Under the pieces are notes generated by a model, which was given only the letters and a program-made list of their open reading frames with translations, did no database searches and was not told the DNA's origin. A program made the position numbers and the translations under genes. From Gammaproteobacteria bacterium (GTDB taxonomy: Bacteria > Pseudomonadota > Gammaproteobacteria > Steroidobacterales > GCA-2729495), in NCBI GenBank assembly GCA_023150055.1, contig JAKLLP010000184.1:1-5026 (forward strand): 5,026 nt of DNA, read 5' to 3'. Shown one piece after another: positions 4,973-5,026 of this stretch (the first letter of the stretch is position 1; each line of letters opens with the position of its first letter).

Positions 4973-5026
4973 CGCACTGCTCGCCCGGCTCGACCGCGTG
5001 CGCCCGGCTGGTGACGGCCGCTGGAT
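4959..5026 (+). CDS. Start of a probable element-encoded DNA primase (partial)
   Basis: Only 22 codons are visible before the right edge, from a GTG with a good ribosome site. They read MSAADALLARLDRVRPAGDG followed by Arg-Trp. In phage- and element-encoded primases with a CHC2-type zinc finger, this kind of opening (S-A-x-x-L-L-x-R-L, a short loop, then GRW) directly precedes the zinc-binding CPAH segment. The key Cys and His residues fall just outside the window, so this is a pattern-based inference. If right, the protein would prime replication of the excised element, as primases do in satellites and plasmid-like islands. A primase-helicase fusion is equally possible. Confidence 0.55.
   Translation, partial: MSAADALLARLDRVRPAGDGRW

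Larger units (their letters stand above)
2536..5026 (+). mobile_element. Left end of a tRNA-integrated element (right end outside window)
   Basis: The boundary is the tRNA-Glu 3' remnant, followed by a tyrosine recombinase gene pointing inward and then a same-strand array: unknown protein, AlpA-like regulator, small ORF, primase-like start. Because the chromosome to the left retains the tRNA 3' half, the copy rebuilding the intact tRNA should be at the distal end. The integrase - AlpA - primase order fits P4-like satellites and other integrative elements carrying a replication module. No structural phage, conjugation or defence genes are visible here, so the class cannot be decided. The element's GC content is similar to the chromosome's by eye. 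Confidence 0.85.

Noticed and set aside
1..5026. CRISPR array, rRNA, insertion sequence or toxin-antitoxin pair
   Set aside because: No regularly spaced repeats, no rRNA-like sequence, no transposase motifs or terminal repeats, and no recognisable toxin or antitoxin were seen.

Overview
This is a GC-rich proteobacterial chromosome fragment, most likely from a gammaproteobacterium. The pointers are an overlapping lptF-lptG pair for lipopolysaccharide export, an RDD-family membrane protein converging on lptG, and a tRNA 3' end with an encoded CCA. The genus cannot be read from the window.

Positions 1-2491 are core chromosome. lptF enters from the left edge without its N-terminus, overlaps lptG by 4 bases, and is followed by a convergent gene for a small RDD-domain membrane protein. 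lptG and the RDD gene end inside the two arms of one 9-bp inverted repeat.

Positions 2536-2582 hold only the 3' part of a tRNA gene on the minus strand, readable as tRNA-Glu(CUC): anticodon loop, variable region, T arm, 3' acceptor strand, discriminator G and CCA. No 5' half follows. A tyrosine recombinase gene starts about 160 bp further on. This is the usual appearance of one end of an element integrated in a tRNA gene, at the end where the original 3' half is left stranded. The intact, rebuilt tRNA-Glu should lie beyond the right edge, at the other end of the element.

Positions 2583-5026 are the integrase-proximal end of that element, with every gene on the plus strand: integrase, a 217-residue unrecognised helical protein joined to it by an ATGA overlap, a 76-residue AlpA-like DNA-binding protein, a doubtful 42-residue ORF carrying an inverted repeat, and the first 22 codons of a gene whose N-terminus resembles element-encoded DNA primases. 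The order integrase - AlpA regulator - primase recalls P4-like phage satellites and related integrative elements. The identifying modules (packaging, conjugation, defence cargo) are outside the window, so the element type stays open. The DNA between the tRNA remnant and the integrase carries short repeats that could be recombinase or repressor sites. No stretch over 300 bases lacks a gene; the longest gap (2492-2738) is this attachment and regulatory region.
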